Part shown: positions 9,987 through 21,205 of the stretch, piece after piece
How the letters are laid out: each line of letters starts with the position of its first letter
Position numbering within the stretch: position 1 is the first letter of the stretch
Translations under genes and position numbers: made by a program
Assembly: GCA_945910815.1 (NCBI GenBank)
Contig: CAMDZD010000002.1
Coordinates: 62,001 to 126,000, forward strand
From: an uncultured Clostridia bacterium
GTDB lineage: Bacteria > Bacillota > Clostridia > Oscillospirales > Ruminococcaceae
Direction: 5' to 3'
Length of the DNA: 64,000 nucleotides
Notes under the pieces: generated by a model
What the model saw: only the letters and a program-made list of their open reading frames with translations
Told to the model about the DNA's origin: nothing
The model's database searches: none

Positions 9987-10574
9987 TTATTCATCAGCCG
10001 AGATTTCATCTATAATACTGCGTATTTCCTCAACTCCCTCGAAAGTCATTGAGGAAAAGGGTACTATGTGAATCTGGTCATAATACGGGATTTCAGTTTT
10101 CAGAGCCTCCATACGCTTTTCACGTTCTGTTTTTTTGAGCTTGTCAGCCTTTGTAAGAACTATTACGAACGGAAGTTCTGATTCAATAAGATAATTTATC
10201 ATATGAATGTCGTCAGCCGTAGGAGGGTGACGCATATCTATCAGTGAAAATACAAGTCTTATATCACGGTCGGAATTGAGGTAACCCTCTATAAGCTCCG
10301 ACCAGCGTTCCTTTTCGGATTTTGATACCTTTGCATAACCGTATCCGGGGAGGTCTGCAAAGTATATATTTTCAAGGGAATAAAAATTTATAGTAGCAGT
10401 TTTTCCGGGGACAGAACTTACTCTTGCAAGATTTTTTCTGTTGAATATCTTGTTTATAAGCGTTGACTTTCCGACATTGGAACGTCCCGCAAATGCAATT
10501 TCGATTCTGTCGCAGGGAGGTATCTGCGAAAATTTTCCGTAAGAGGCATAAAATTCAGCCTTGCTGTAATTCAT
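9987..10574 (-). CDS. engB: Ribosome biogenesis GTP-binding protein YsxC/EngB
   Basis: AFAGRSNVGKSTLINKIFNRKNLARVSSVPGKTATINFY, DLPGYGYAKVS, TKADKL. Confidence 0.96.
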   Translation of the reverse strand: MNYSKAEFYASYGKFSQIPPCDRIEIAFAGRSNVGKSTLINKIFNRKNLARVSSVPGKTATINFYSLENIYFADLPGYGYAKVSKSEKERWSELIEGYLNSDRDIRLVFSLIDMRHPPTADDIHMINYLIESELPFVIVLTKADKLKKTEREKRMEALKTEIPYYDQIHIVPFSSMTFEGVEEIRSIIDEISADE

Positions 10575-10607
10575 TTTTTAACTGTCTCCTTTACTTTTGA
10601 ATTTTAT

Positions 10608-12941
10608 CTATTTTGCAAGGGCGGTATCGAGAACCTGTTCAATATTTTCAGCGTAAACAAAATTTACTGCATTTTTTACAACGTCATCGACTTCCTCAAG
10701 GTCAGGCTTATTGTCAGCAGGAATTATAACCGTTTTTATATCAGCTTTATATGCAGCCATAGTCTTTTCCTTAAGTCCTCCTATCGGAAGAACTTTTCCG
10801 TGAAGTGTAATTTCGCCCGTCATAGCAACATCTGAACGAACCGGTATTCCGGAAAGAGCTGATACAAGAGCAGTCGCCATAGTAACTCCGGCAGAAGGGC
10901 CGTCCTTCGGCACAGCACCCTCGGGAGCGTGAATGTGAATGTCATTTTCTTTATAAAAATCTGGATTTATGTTATATTTTTCCGCAATGCTCCTTGTATA
11001 GCTTACAGCAAGCTTTGCACTTTCTTTCATAACATCTCCTAGAGAGCCTGTAACCTCAACAGTACCCTTTCCCTTAAGAATAAGAACTTCGAGAGGCATT
11101 AAAACTCCTCCGACAGAAGTCCACGCAAGACCGTTTACTATTCCGACCTGATTCTGCTTTGATTTAAGGTCGGCAAGATATTTGTATGAACCGAGAAAGT
11201 CCTTAAGGTTATCAGATTTTATATTTACTTTCTTTGCATCTCCTGAAGCAATTATTCTTGCGGATTTTCTGCAAAGAGATGAAATATATCTTTCAAGACC
11301 TCTGACTCCTGCCTCTCTTGTATAGTATGCAATTACATCATGCACAGCATCATCGGAAATTTTAATCTGTGAGGCTTTAAGGCCGTTTTCCTTAATCTGT
11401 TTTGGAATAAGGTGTTCCTTTGCAATATGGAATTTTTCTTCGGCAGTATAGCTTGTAAGCTCAATTACTTCCATACGGTCAAGGAGAGGCTGTGGAATTG
11501 CGGAAGTATTGTTTGCAGTAGTAATAAATACAGCTTTGCTCAAATCAAACGGAACTTCTATAAAATGGTCGCAGAAAGCGTTATTCTGTTCGCTGTCGAG
11601 AACCTCAAGCATAGCTGCCGAGGGGTCACCTTTTATATTACTGCTTAACTTATCGATTTCATCAAAAAGAATCAGCGGATTTGCAGTTCCTGCCTGAATA
11701 AGAGCATTTATAATTCTTCCGGGCATAGCTCCGACGTAAGTTTTTCTGTGACCTCTTATTTCGGATTCATCATTGACACCGCCGAGAGATACTCTTGCAT
11801 ATTTTCTTCCCATAGCCTTTGCAAGTGATTTTGCTATTGAAGTTTTTCCGATTCCGGGAGGGCCTGCAAGACAGATAATCTGTCCCTTTACATTCGGATT
11901 AAGCATATGCACGGCAATATATTCGAGAATGCGTTCCTTTACTTTTTTAAGTCCGTAATGCTCCTTATTGAGAATTTCCTCTGATTTCTGCATAGAAATT
12001 TTTGACTTTGAATATTTTCCCCAGGGCAGGTCAAGGCAGGTATCAAGATAGTTTTTAATCACAAATGATTCCTGTGATGCGGGGCTCATTTTTAAAAGCT
12101 TGTCAGCTTCCTTCAAAAGCTTTTCACGGCTTTTTTCATCGATTTTAAGATTATCTATTCTTGAAATATAATCAATGACTTCATCTGAATCACTTTCGCC
12201 GAGCTGTTCCTGAATGACTCTCATCTGTTCACGCAGGAAGTATTCTTTCTGACCTTTATCAATATTTTCCTTTGTCTGCTGATTTATCTGATTTTCAATT
12301 TCAAGTATTTCATTTTCATTTGAAAGCGATGCAAGAAGTATTGAAAGCTTTCCGATTATGGAACTTTCTTCAAGGAGCATCTGCTTGTCACGGTATTCGA
12401 GATTGCAGTTAAAAGCTATTTCCTCAAAGAGCTTTATCGGAGATTCCTCACAGAGAACTGATGTTATAAGCTCCTTCGGCATTCTCTCAAAGTAAGAGCT
12501 GTAACGTTCAAATTCATCTTTAAGCGAACGCATAAGGGCTTCGGTTTCGCAGTGGTCAGGAGTTGTCTTTGAATAATTCGGGAGTCTTTTGACCTTTGCA
12601 GACATTACTTCTCCGTCATCTTCAAAATCAACGATTTCCGCACGGTACATTCCCTCAATAAGGACTTTCATAATGTGACTGTCAGGCATTTTAAGAACCT
12701 GTCTTATTTCGGCAACGACTCCTATATTATACAAGTCCTTTCTTTCAGGCTCATCAACTGAAATATCATTCTGTGCAACAAGAAAAATCTTACTGCCTGA
12801 TTTTATAGCTCTTTCGACAGCTTCAGTTGTTTTCTTTCTTGCGACATCGAAATGCATTACCATTTTCGGAAATGCAACCATTCCTCTCATAGCAATGGTA
12901 TAAAAAGTATTTTTCAAGTCTTTAACATTCTTTTCTTCCAT
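10608..12941 (-). CDS. lon: ATP-dependent protease La (Lon)
   Basis: [38 protein letters not shown], catalytic [15 protein letters not shown]; lon-engB neighbourhood. Confidence 0.98.
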   Translation of the reverse strand: MEEKNVKDLKNTFYTIAMRGMVAFPKMVMHFDVARKKTTEAVERAIKSGSKIFLVAQNDISVDEPERKDLYNIGVVAEIRQVLKMPDSHIMKVLIEGMYRAEIVDFEDDGEVMSAKVKRLPNYSKTTPDHCETEALMRSLKDEFERYSSYFERMPKELITSVLCEESPIKLFEEIAFNCNLEYRDKQMLLEESSIIGKLSILLASLSNENEILEIENQINQQTKENIDKGQKEYFLREQMRVIQEQLGESDSDEVIDYISRIDNLKIDEKSREKLLKEADKLLKMSPASQESFVIKNYLDTCLDLPWGKYSKSKISMQKSEEILNKEHYGLKKVKERILEYIAVHMLNPNVKGQIICLAGPPGIGKTSIAKSLAKAMGRKYARVSLGGVNDESEIRGHRKTYVGAMPGRIINALIQAGTANPLILFDEIDKLSSNIKGDPSAAMLEVLDSEQNNAFCDHFIEVPFDLSKAVFITTANNTSAIPQPLLDRMEVIELTSYTAEEKFHIAKEHLIPKQIKENGLKASQIKISDDAVHDVIAYYTREAGVRGLERYISSLCRKSARIIASGDAKKVNIKSDNLKDFLGSYKYLADLKSKQNQVGIVNGLAWTSVGGVLMPLEVLILKGKGTVEVTGSLGDVMKESAKLAVSYTRSIAEKYNINPDFYKENDIHIHAPEGAVPKDGPSAGVTMATALVSALSGIPVRSDVAMTGEITLHGKVLPIGGLKEKTMAAYKADIKTVIIPADNKPDLEEVDDVVKNAVNFVYAENIEQVLDTALAK

Positions 12942-13153
12942 AAAAATTCCTTTATATCTTTATCTTACCTGCGAAAAATTATTTTTCAGAAATACCGTTT
13001 TCGCAGTTTCCGGTATATCTGAAAGGCTTTATACCATTATACTATAACTTTTCTGAAAATGCAATAGGAAATAAGTTCTTTATTTATGATATTTTTATTA
13101 TTTTCAGAAACGTGAATACGACAATAAACGTGAAAATATATCATTGTTTTTTG

Positions 13154-13182
13154 TTGACATTCTATAATTATACTGATATAAT
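13154..13182 (+). promoter_or_regulatory. SigA-type promoter TTGACA-17-TATAAT upstream of the alarmone synthetase gene
   Basis: Exact consensus -35 (13154-13159) and -10 (13177-13182) with 17-bp spacer. Confidence 0.8.
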
Positions 13183-13220
13183 ATCATTATATATGACGAA
13201 AGGAAGGTTAATCTGTCATT

Positions 13221-13895
13221 ATGAATGAAAAAGAATTTTATATTGAGACAATAAAGAAATTTCCATCTATTGAAAACAAGACTGCATCTGACGTTTTTTT
13301 TGAATTTCTCCAGTTACAGCACCTTTACAGCTCCGCAATAGATATTGTTACAACACAGCTCAATATTCTTGACAACGAATTCAGTGTTAAGTTTCAGAGA
13401 AATCCCATACATAATATTGAAAGCAGACTGAAATCCCCGCAGTCCATTATAGGAAAGCTTAATAAAAAGGGACTTCCTGTTACAACGGAATCAGCTAAAA
13501 AAAATCTGCTCGATATGGCTGGCATAAGGGTTATATGCTACTATGTAAATGACATTTATTCCATTGCCGAGCTTCTCACCTGCCACGATGAATTTATTCC
13601 GATAAAAATAAAGGATTATATCGCAAATCCAAAGGCAAGCGGTTACAGAAGCTATCATATGATTCTTAATATACCCGTTTATCTTTCAAATTCAAAACAG
13701 TATGCTCCTGTTGAAATTCAGATACGCACTATTGCTATGGATTTCTGGGCAAGCCTTGAACATCAGCTCAAATATAAGACAAATAACACCGTTTCAAAGG
13801 AACTCGCCGAGGAACTCCGCAAATGTGCTGATACAATATCCGAAACCGATATGAAAATGCAGAATATTTTCAATCAGCTGAATGAACTGGAATAA
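13221..13895 (+). CDS. GTP pyrophosphokinase family small alarmone synthetase (RelQ/YjbM-like)
   Basis: RelA/SpoT synthetase motifs MAGIRVICYYVNDIY, KDYIANPKASGYRSYHMILNIPV, VEIQIRTIAMDFWASLEHQLKYK; no HD hydrolase domain. Confidence 0.92.
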   Translation: MNEKEFYIETIKKFPSIENKTASDVFFEFLQLQHLYSSAIDIVTTQLNILDNEFSVKFQRNPIHNIESRLKSPQSIIGKLNKKGLPVTTESAKKNLLDMAGIRVICYYVNDIYSIAELLTCHDEFIPIKIKDYIANPKASGYRSYHMILNIPVYLSNSKQYAPVEIQIRTIAMDFWASLEHQLKYKTNNTVSKELAEELRKCADTISETDMKMQNIFNQLNELE

Positions 13896-13965
13896 AAATT
13901 TTTCATTTCCCCTTGAAATTATTTGTTTTCTGCGTTATAATATATTCAGAATATTTTTTTGAAAG

Positions 13966-14784
13966 GTGTCTTTTAAAATGCAGGAAAAAATAAATATTGG
14001 TTTTATCGGTGCAGGAAATATGGGTTCTGCCATTATGAAAGGTATTGCAAAAAGCAGTATGGAAAATATACAGCTTTTCGCTTTCGACAAGCTCTCATCA
14101 AAAACTGATGAACTTAAAAAATACGGCGTTGAAATCTGTTCTTGCGAAAACGAAATCGTTGAAAAATGCAAGTACGTTTTCCTTGCCGTAAAGCCTCAGG
14201 GTATCGAAGAAGTTCTCAATACTATTTCCGGAAAGATTTCCGCCGATACTATTATAGTATCAATTGTTGCCGGAATTTCCGACGAATACATAGTTTCAAA
14301 GACAATTCCGAATGCTAAGGTTATTTTGGTTATGCCTAACACTCCCCTTCTGCTTGGTGAGGGTGCTTCTGCATTATCCAGAAACGACAGCGTTTCCGAT
14401 GACGAATTCAAGCTTATATGCGATATTTTTGCCGTATGCGGTAAAATTGCGGTAATTCCTAAAAACAAAATGAAGGAAATTATTGCCGTAAACAGCAGTA
14501 GTCCCGCATTCATCTATCTTTTCGCAAAGGGATTTATTGAATACGGTGAAAAAGCCGGTATCGATTCCGATGCCGTAAAGAATATGTTCGCACAGGCTCT
14601 TATAGGCTCTGCAAAGATGATTACCGATTCCGGTTATACTATCGATGAGCTTATTAAAATGGTATCTTCTCCGGGTGGAACTACTCTTGCAGGTCTTGAC
14701 GCTCTCTATGAGGGAAAACTCACCGATACTGTTAATGACGCCTGCGAAAGATGTACAAAGCGTGCCTATGAGCTTTCAAAATAA
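13966..14784 (+). CDS. proC: Pyrroline-5-carboxylate reductase
   Basis: IGFIGAGNMGSAIMKGI, VLAVKPQ, RVMPNTP-like VMPNTPLLLGEGAS, SPGGTTLAGLDAL. Confidence 0.95.
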   Translation: MSFKMQEKINIGFIGAGNMGSAIMKGIAKSSMENIQLFAFDKLSSKTDELKKYGVEICSCENEIVEKCKYVFLAVKPQGIEEVLNTISGKISADTIIVSIVAGISDEYIVSKTIPNAKVILVMPNTPLLLGEGASALSRNDSVSDDEFKLICDIFAVCGKIAVIPKNKMKEIIAVNSSSPAFIYLFAKGFIEYGEKAGIDSDAVKNMFAQALIGSAKMITDSGYTIDELIKMVSSPGGTTLAGLDALYEGKLTDTVNDACERCTKRAYELSK

Positions 14785-14858
14785 CTGATTTTCTTCTGCA
14801 TTAATCCTTAATGTCGGGCATATAATTTTTTTATAGACGATGAAAGGATTGATGTAAA

Positions 14859-15428
14859 ATGACTAACCCAAAAAACAGGACGTTCTTTATATGTATGACT
14901 GTTGCTCTTGCTGTCGGAATACTTATCGGCAGTTTAACTGCCGTTTCCGACGGATTTCCGAAAGATTCACCGCTTGCAAACCAGTATGTCTCACCTCTTT
15001 TCAGCGGAAATACTCTGCTTGAAATATTCAGAAATACTTTTCTTTCGACAGGCGGTATTCTTGCGGTAATATTCTGCACGGGATTTTTTGCAGTGGGACA
15101 GCCTTTTTCATTGATTATGCTGATTTACAGGGGATTCGGCATAGGATTTTCAACGGCTTTTACATATATGGCTTTCGGGAAAAGCGGATTTTATATCACT
15201 ATGCTGTTTATAGTTCCGAAAATCCTCGCAACTTCAGTTATAATTATGCTTGCCGTAAGAGAATCCCTGAGGCTTTCAAATATAATCTACGGATATATTT
15301 TCAGAGAAGCGGTTCAGGAAAATATGGGAAAATACATTCGGCTTTACTGCTTTAAATTTATAGTTCTGATTCTGCTTGCTTTAATAACAGCCTCTGCCGA
15401 CTGTGGAATAAATTATCTTTTCGGCTGA
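14859..15428 (+). CDS. Stage II sporulation protein M-like membrane protein
   Basis: Multi-pass membrane protein with SpoIIM-like pattern (FRNTFLSTGGILAVIFCTGFFAVGQP...YRGFGIGFS). Confidence 0.65.
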   Translation: MTNPKNRTFFICMTVALAVGILIGSLTAVSDGFPKDSPLANQYVSPLFSGNTLLEIFRNTFLSTGGILAVIFCTGFFAVGQPFSLIMLIYRGFGIGFSTAFTYMAFGKSGFYITMLFIVPKILATSVIIMLAVRESLRLSNIIYGYIFREAVQENMGKYIRLYCFKFIVLILLALITASADCGINYLFG

Positions 15429-15464
15429 TGATGTAAAAAAATTTTTTTGTTGGGAGTGTTGAAA

Positions 15465-16379
15465 TTGGGCATATTCAGAAAAGATTATGAAAGTGCCGGC
15501 TCGGGAATTGCAAAAAATTCAGGTAAAAAGGGCGTAAAGCTTTTTTTTGAAATTCTGGGCGTAAGATTCTGGAAAATTATAGAAGTAAATCTTCTCTATT
15601 CGCTTTTTTATCTTCCCTTGCTTTTTGCATTTACTTTCTTTGCCTATGTGAATAATAAGAATATCGCTCTTATATTGGGCGGTATAATGATTGCCGTCTT
15701 TCTTGTACTCTGGGGACCTGCTACCTCGGGAGTATTCAAAATTATGAAGAATTTCGCACAGGACAAACATTCCTTTATAATGTCCGATTTTACACAGACT
15801 TTCAAGTCAAATTTCAAAAATGCGTGCATTATCGGAGTTGTTGATATTCTTCTTTTAAGCTCCATTATTGCGGGAATGTGGGTATATCCTGCTCTTGCAG
15901 AACAGACAGGCAGTAAAATTATGTATGTTTTTCTTGCGGTCAGCTTAAGCGTCGGAGTTACATTCATAATGATGAATTTCTATATGTTTCCTATGCTTGT
16001 TTCAACCGATTTGTCGCTGAAAAATATATTCAAAAATTCGTTTGCACTGATGTTTGTCGAACTTAAAAGAAACGTTTTAACCTTGCTTATAATCGGCGGA
16101 ATAGTTGCGGTTATGCTTTTTCTTATACTGTTTGTGAACTTCGCTTTTATATATATTCTGCCGTTCTTTCCGTTCGCATTCAATACTTTTCTGATATGTT
16201 TCAGAAGTTATCCCGTAATTCAGAAATATGTCATTAATCCTTACTATGAGGAAAAGGGCGAAGTCAATCCCGAACTTGAAGGAAATACAAGCTCCGAGGA
16301 AACTCTCTTTGAGGACAAGGGTGGTTCTGAAAAGCCTATCGAAAGCCGTAAAAAGAAAAAAGGAAAAACTGTTTCGTAA
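15465..16379 (+). CDS. DUF624/YesL-like membrane protein
   Basis: ORF from 15447; TTG at 15465 best fits the GGGAG SD; FFEILGVRFWKIIEVNLLYSLFYLP typical of YesL/DUF624 proteins. Confidence 0.7.
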   Translation: MGIFRKDYESAGSGIAKNSGKKGVKLFFEILGVRFWKIIEVNLLYSLFYLPLLFAFTFFAYVNNKNIALILGGIMIAVFLVLWGPATSGVFKIMKNFAQDKHSFIMSDFTQTFKSNFKNACIIGVVDILLLSSIIAGMWVYPALAEQTGSKIMYVFLAVSLSVGVTFIMMNFYMFPMLVSTDLSLKNIFKNSFALMFVELKRNVLTLLIIGGIVAVMLFLILFVNFAFIYILPFFPFAFNTFLICFRSYPVIQKYVINPYYEEKGEVNPELEGNTSSEETLFEDKGGSEKPIESRKKKKGKTVS

Positions 16380-16384
16380 AAAAT

Positions 16385-16403
16385 TACCCGTCAATGACGG
16401 GTA
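16385..16403. terminator. Terminator hairpin TACCCGTCA/TGACGGGTA followed by T-run
   Basis: Perfect inverted repeat followed by TTTTTTAT just after the stop at 16379. Confidence 0.85.
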
Positions 16404-16414
16404 TTTTTTATATA

Positions 16415-17980
16415 TTACTTAAGACTTTCAAAAGCGTTTTCAATAGTTTTGTCATCGGGCTTTTTGGTGAACATACTTACAACAGGTACTATTATAAGCG
16501 AAAGTATCATAGAAAAAGCTCCGGCATTAATCGGCGAGAGAATATTTACAGGGAGATGAAGTTCTGCAATGCTCTGCTTAAGACCGTTAAATGCAGGTAT
16601 TCCGAATCCGAAAAGTATCATATGAACTATTGTGATTCCGAGTCCTGCAATAAAACTTGCCCAGCAAGATGCTGATGTGATTTTTTTTGAAAAGAGTCCG
16701 TAAAGGAAAGGTCCTAAGAATGCTCCCGACAAAGCTCCCCACGAATATGACATAAGAGTTGTTATTGAGGAATTTTTATTAAGTGCTATGATTACGGATA
16801 TTATAAGGAATATCGCAATAAGCACCCTTAAAATAAATACTTCCTTTTTTTCGGTCATATTTTTGGTGCGTGGCTTTATGAGGTCAATTGTAAGCGTTGA
16901 ACTCGATGTCAAAACGAGTGACGAAAGTGTTGAAAGCGATGCCGAAAGTACAAGCATAACAACAAGTCCTATAAGAATATCGGGAAGTGCATTGTCAAGA
17001 AGTGCGGGAACCATCGAATCAAATTCAGGTCTGCCGTTTATTACGTTTATAGGAGCTTTTCCCTCCTCGCCCGATACTGAACAGTAAAGGCGGATAAATC
17101 CTCCCATAAAATAAGAACCGCCCGCAACTACAAATGCGAATATTGTTGATATAACAGTACCCTTTGCAATAGCCTGTTCGTCCTTTATCGCATAGAATTT
17201 CTGTACCATCTGCGGAAGTCCCCACGTTCCGAGAGATGTAAGAATTACAACTCCGAAAAGATTCCAGGGGTCAGGACCAAAGACGGTATTAAGATTTTCG
17301 GTTCCCTCGATTTTTCCGAGATTTTCAAGTGCTGTTGAAAATCCTCCGGCGTGCTTTACAGTACAGTATACTACTGCTGAAATTCCCGCAAGCATTACAA
17401 TTCCCTGAATAAAGTCGTTTATTGCTGTTGCGGAATATCCTCCGAGAATTACATATACTGCCGAAAGCACTGCCATTGCAATTATTATGTATGCATATCC
17501 GTTCTCGCCGAGATTGAATGCCATACTGAAAAGCCTTGACAGTCCGTTATATACAGAGGCTGTATACGGTATCAGAAATACAAAGACGATTACTGCGGAA
17601 ACAAGCTTTAATTTCGGAGAATTAAAACGCTTTTCAAAAAATTCGGGCATTGTTTTAGCTCCGAGATGATTTGTCATAAGTCTTGTGCGTCTGCCCATTA
17701 TAATCCAGGGGAGCATACTTCCTATAACAGCGTTGCCTATTCCAATCCACGTTGCGGATATTCCGAAATTCCAGCCGAACTGTCCGGCATATCCTATAAA
17801 TACGACTGCCGAAAAATAAGATGTTCCATAGGCGAAAGCAGTAAGCCACGAACCTACATTTCTTCCGCCGAGTACAAAATCATTTACTGATTTCGTTCGC
17901 CTTACGGTGTAAAAACCTATACCAAGCATAATTATGATATAGATTATAAGAATAAAAATGGTTGATGTCTGAGTGTTCAT
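16415..17980 (-). CDS. Sodium:solute symporter (SSS family, proline/pantothenate symporter-like)
   Basis: About 13 TM segments; DFVLGGRNVGSWLTAFAYGTSYFSAVVFIGYAG SSS family signature. Confidence 0.88.
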   Translation of the reverse strand: MNTQTSTIFILIIYIIIMLGIGFYTVRRTKSVNDFVLGGRNVGSWLTAFAYGTSYFSAVVFIGYAGQFGWNFGISATWIGIGNAVIGSMLPWIIMGRRTRLMTNHLGAKTMPEFFEKRFNSPKLKLVSAVIVFVFLIPYTASVYNGLSRLFSMAFNLGENGYAYIIIAMAVLSAVYVILGGYSATAINDFIQGIVMLAGISAVVYCTVKHAGGFSTALENLGKIEGTENLNTVFGPDPWNLFGVVILTSLGTWGLPQMVQKFYAIKDEQAIAKGTVISTIFAFVVAGGSYFMGGFIRLYCSVSGEEGKAPINVINGRPEFDSMVPALLDNALPDILIGLVVMLVLSASLSTLSSLVLTSSSTLTIDLIKPRTKNMTEKKEVFILRVLIAIFLIISVIIALNKNSSITTLMSYSWGALSGAFLGPFLYGLFSKKITSASCWASFIAGLGITIVHMILFGFGIPAFNGLKQSIAELHLPVNILSPINAGAFSMILSLIIVPVVSMFTKKPDDKTIENAFESLK

Positions 17981-18172
17981 AAAAAACCTCGCTTTCTTGT
18001 AATTTACCGCTTTAATTCTTTAAAGCGACATAAAACTATTATATTATACCATTCTTTGTATTTTTTGTCAATAGCTTTTTAATAATCATCAAAAAATTTT
18101 GTTCAGTTTTAAAATTCTATTGTAATTTTTTTCAGTCTGTGATATAATAATCAAAAACGGAGGATTTACAAA

Positions 18173-18817
18173 ATGGACAAAAAAGAAACAGCTCTGCTTG
18201 CCGTTAAGGAACTCGAAAAGCTGTACCCCGACATCAGATGTTCTCTCAAATACGAACACGATTATCAGCTTTTAATTGCAGTAAGGCTTTCCGCACAGTG
18301 TACCGATGCAAGAGTAAATATAGTTACGGAATCACTTTTCAAAAAGTACCCCGATTTGCAGTCATTTGCCGATGCCGATTTATCCGAACTCGAACAGGAC
18401 GTCAAGCCGTGCGGATTTTACCATACAAAGGCGAAAAATATAAAGGATATGGCGAAAACCCTTATTGAAAAATACAACGGCGAACTGCCTCATACTATGG
18501 AGGAATTAACATCTCTTGCCGGAGTCGGAAGAAAAACCGCTAATCTTATTATGGGCGATGTATGGGGCAAGCCTGCAATTGTTACCGATACTCACTGTAT
18601 CAGAATTACCGGCAGACTCGGTCTTACGGAAAATACGGAGCCTTTCAAAGTCGAAAAAGACCTTTTAAAACTTATTCCTCCGGAAGTCTCATCACGTTTC
18701 TGTCATCAGACGGTACAGTTCGGGCGTGATATATGTACCGCAAGAAACCCAAAATGCGGTCAGTGTCCGCTTAATTACTTTTGCAGATATTTCAAATTCA
18801 AGAATACGGAGGATTGA
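18173..18817 (+). CDS. nth: Endonuclease III
   Basis: LTSLAGVGRKTANLIMGDVWG HhH, VTDTHCIRITGRLGL, C-terminal 4Fe-4S cysteines CTARNPKCGQCPLNYFC. Confidence 0.97.
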   Translation: MDKKETALLAVKELEKLYPDIRCSLKYEHDYQLLIAVRLSAQCTDARVNIVTESLFKKYPDLQSFADADLSELEQDVKPCGFYHTKAKNIKDMAKTLIEKYNGELPHTMEELTSLAGVGRKTANLIMGDVWGKPAIVTDTHCIRITGRLGLTENTEPFKVEKDLLKLIPPEVSSRFCHQTVQFGRDICTARNPKCGQCPLNYFCRYFKFKNTED

Positions 18818-18823
18818 TTTTTT

Positions 18824-19540
18824 ATGGATATTCAGAAACTTCAGAATATTATTGACAATTCGGAAAAAATCGTTTTTTTCGGCGGTGCAGGCGTTTCAAC
18901 TGAAAGCGGTATTCCCGATTTCAGAAGCGTTGACGGTCTTTACAATCAGAAATATGACTATCCGCCCGAAACTATTTTAAGCCATAGTTTTTTCTTGCGT
19001 AAGCCCGAAGAATTTTACAGGTTTTACCGTGAAAAAATGCTATGCCTTGACGCTATGCCGAATAATGCTCACTTTAAGCTTGCAGAACTCGAAAAGGCAG
19101 GTATACTTATGGCTGTTGTAACCCAGAATATTGACGGTCTGCACCAGAAGGCAGGAAGTCGGAAAGTTTATGAACTCCACGGAAGTATTCACCGCAATTA
19201 CTGTATGAAATGCGGTAAATTCTACAACGCTGAATTTATAAAAAACAGTTCGGGTATTCCGAAATGCGAATGCGGAGGAATTATAAAGCCCGATGTCGTT
19301 CTCTATCAAGAGGGACTCAATCAGGATATACTTTATAATTCAGTAAGTGCAATTTCCCACGCTGATACGCTGATTATAGGCGGAACTTCTTTAAATGTAT
19401 ATCCTGCCTCGTCACTTATTGACCATTTCAGAGGCAGTAACCTTGTTATAATAAACAAATCGCCCACTTCCGCCGACAGCAAGGCAAATCTTCATCTCAA
19501 CGGCAATATAGGCGAAATTCTCTCGCAGATAAAGGTATAA
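18824..19540 (+). CDS. NAD-dependent protein deacylase (sirtuin)
   Basis: [64 protein letters not shown]. Confidence 0.95.
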   Translation: MDIQKLQNIIDNSEKIVFFGGAGVSTESGIPDFRSVDGLYNQKYDYPPETILSHSFFLRKPEEFYRFYREKMLCLDAMPNNAHFKLAELEKAGILMAVVTQNIDGLHQKAGSRKVYELHGSIHRNYCMKCGKFYNAEFIKNSSGIPKCECGGIIKPDVVLYQEGLNQDILYNSVSAISHADTLIIGGTSLNVYPASSLIDHFRGSNLVIINKSPTSADSKANLHLNGNIGEILSQIKV

Positions 19541-19544
19541 TATT

Positions 19545-19979
19545 ATGAAAGCTGTAATTCAGAGAGTATCCCGTGCAAGCGTAACCGTTGACAAAAAAAT
19601 ATGCGGTCAGATAAATCAGGGTTTTCTGGTACTTCTGGGAGTCGGTCTTGAAGATACCGAAGATGACTGTATCAGAATTGCAGACAAGCTTATAAAATTA
19701 CGCATTTTCTCCGATGAAAACGGAAAAATAAATCTTTCTCTTAAAGATGTAGGCGGAGAACTTTTAATAGTTTCGCAGTTTACTCTCTATGCTGATTGCC
19801 GAAAGGGTAATCGTCCGAATTTCATACAGGCAGGCAAGCCTGATGTTGCCGAACGTCTTTATAACTTTTTTACGGAATACTGTAAAAAAAGCGTTCCGAA
19901 TGTTCAGACGGGAATTTTCGGTGCTGATATGAAAGTTGAACTCCTTAACGACGGACCTTTTACTGTTATACTTGAATGA
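19545..19979 (+). CDS. dtd: D-aminoacyl-tRNA deacylase
   Basis: [39 protein letters not shown]. Confidence 0.96.
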   Translation: MKAVIQRVSRASVTVDKKICGQINQGFLVLLGVGLEDTEDDCIRIADKLIKLRIFSDENGKINLSLKDVGGELLIVSQFTLYADCRKGNRPNFIQAGKPDVAERLYNFFTEYCKKSVPNVQTGIFGADMKVELLNDGPFTVILE

Positions 19980-19982
19980 AAA

Positions 19983-20006
19983 AAGGGCGGATTTATTTCC
20001 GCCCTT
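19983..20006. terminator. Bidirectional terminator hairpin AAGGGCGGA/TCCGCCCTT
   Basis: Perfect inverted repeat between convergent dtd and nfo. Confidence 0.75.
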
Positions 20007-20009
20007 AAT

Positions 20010-20843
20010 TTAATCAGAATAATTTTTACGGAGAAGTGCAATTTCTCTCTTATAGCCTTCCATATCGTTCGGAGTTTCAAGAATAAACGGCAGATTTTTC
20101 AGTGCAGGGTGATTGATTACTCTTATAAGAGCGTCAAGACCTATTGTCCCCTCACCTATTTTAGCGTGTCTGTCCTTATGCGAACCCATTGGATTAAGGC
20201 TGTCGTTGAGATGTACCGCCTTTAATTTTTCAAGTCCGATGATTCTGTCGAACTCCTCAAGAACGTTTTCGAGATTTCCGACTATATCATAACCGCCGTC
20301 CCATATGTGACAGGTATCAAGGCATACTCCCAGTTTATTACTGAGGTTCACACGGCTGATAATCTGCTGAATTTCTTCAAAATTTCTGCCGACTTCCGAA
20401 CCCTTTCCCGCCATTGTTTCAAGGAGTACGGTTGTAGTCTGTTCGGGATTAAGAACAGTATTAAGCTGTTCGGAAATCAGTTTTATACCGGTTTCCGCTC
20501 CCTGTTTTACGTGCGAACCGGGGTGAAAGTTATAGTAATTATTCGGAGTATATTCCATTCTTTTAATGTCATCTCTCATAGCATAGACGGCAAAATCCCT
20601 GATTTTCGGGTCTGATGCACAGGCATTCATTGTATACGGAGCGTGTGCGACAAGCTTTCCGAATTTTTCACGCTTATATATTTCAAGAAATCTTTTAACA
20701 TCATCGGGATTGATTTTCTTAGCATTTCCGCCCCTTGGATTTCTCGTAAAAAATGCGAAAGTATTCGCATTTATTGAAAGTGCCTGATTTATCATTGCTT
20801 CGTATCCGTTCGACGCCGAAAGATGACAGCCTATATACAGCAT
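20010..20843 (-). CDS. nfo: Endonuclease IV
   Basis: [78 protein letters not shown]. Confidence 0.96.
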   Translation of the reverse strand: MLYIGCHLSASNGYEAMINQALSINANTFAFFTRNPRGGNAKKINPDDVKRFLEIYKREKFGKLVAHAPYTMNACASDPKIRDFAVYAMRDDIKRMEYTPNNYYNFHPGSHVKQGAETGIKLISEQLNTVLNPEQTTTVLLETMAGKGSEVGRNFEEIQQIISRVNLSNKLGVCLDTCHIWDGGYDIVGNLENVLEEFDRIIGLEKLKAVHLNDSLNPMGSHKDRHAKIGEGTIGLDALIRVINHPALKNLPFILETPNDMEGYKREIALLRKNYSD

Positions 20844-20850
20844 AGCTTAA

Positions 20851-21087
20851 TCACTCATCAAATGAATCGAAATCGATTCCGTCAAGAATTTCCTTAAGGG
20901 CAACAACTTCATCAGCAGTAAGAGTACAGCCCTTGCCCATTTTGGAGTAGTCGGGAGCCCATTCACGAATATCGTATTTAGGGTCACGGTCATTCCAGCT
21001 TACGAGATTGAGTTCTTTTTTCCAGCCCTTTGCATTTTCGGATATATCGCCGATATGCTGGGTGATTTCAAATTTAAGTTCAGCCAT
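20851..21087 (-). CDS. YdbC/PC4-like transcriptional coactivator family protein
   Basis: Small ORF: MAELKFEITQHIGDISENAKGWKKELNLVSWNDRDPKYDIREWAPDYSKMGKGCTLTADE, a YdbC/PC4 p15-like pattern. Confidence 0.75.
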   Translation of the reverse strand: MAELKFEITQHIGDISENAKGWKKELNLVSWNDRDPKYDIREWAPDYSKMGKGCTLTADEVVALKEILDGIDFDSFDE

Positions 21088-21205
21088 TTTAAAAAAATCT
21101 CCTTTTCAAAAAATACTAAAGATAATTTTATCATAAAAAGCAAAATTTGTCTACTGTACATATTATACAAATTTTCCCTGAAAATATATGGCATTTTTTA
21201 AGGCA

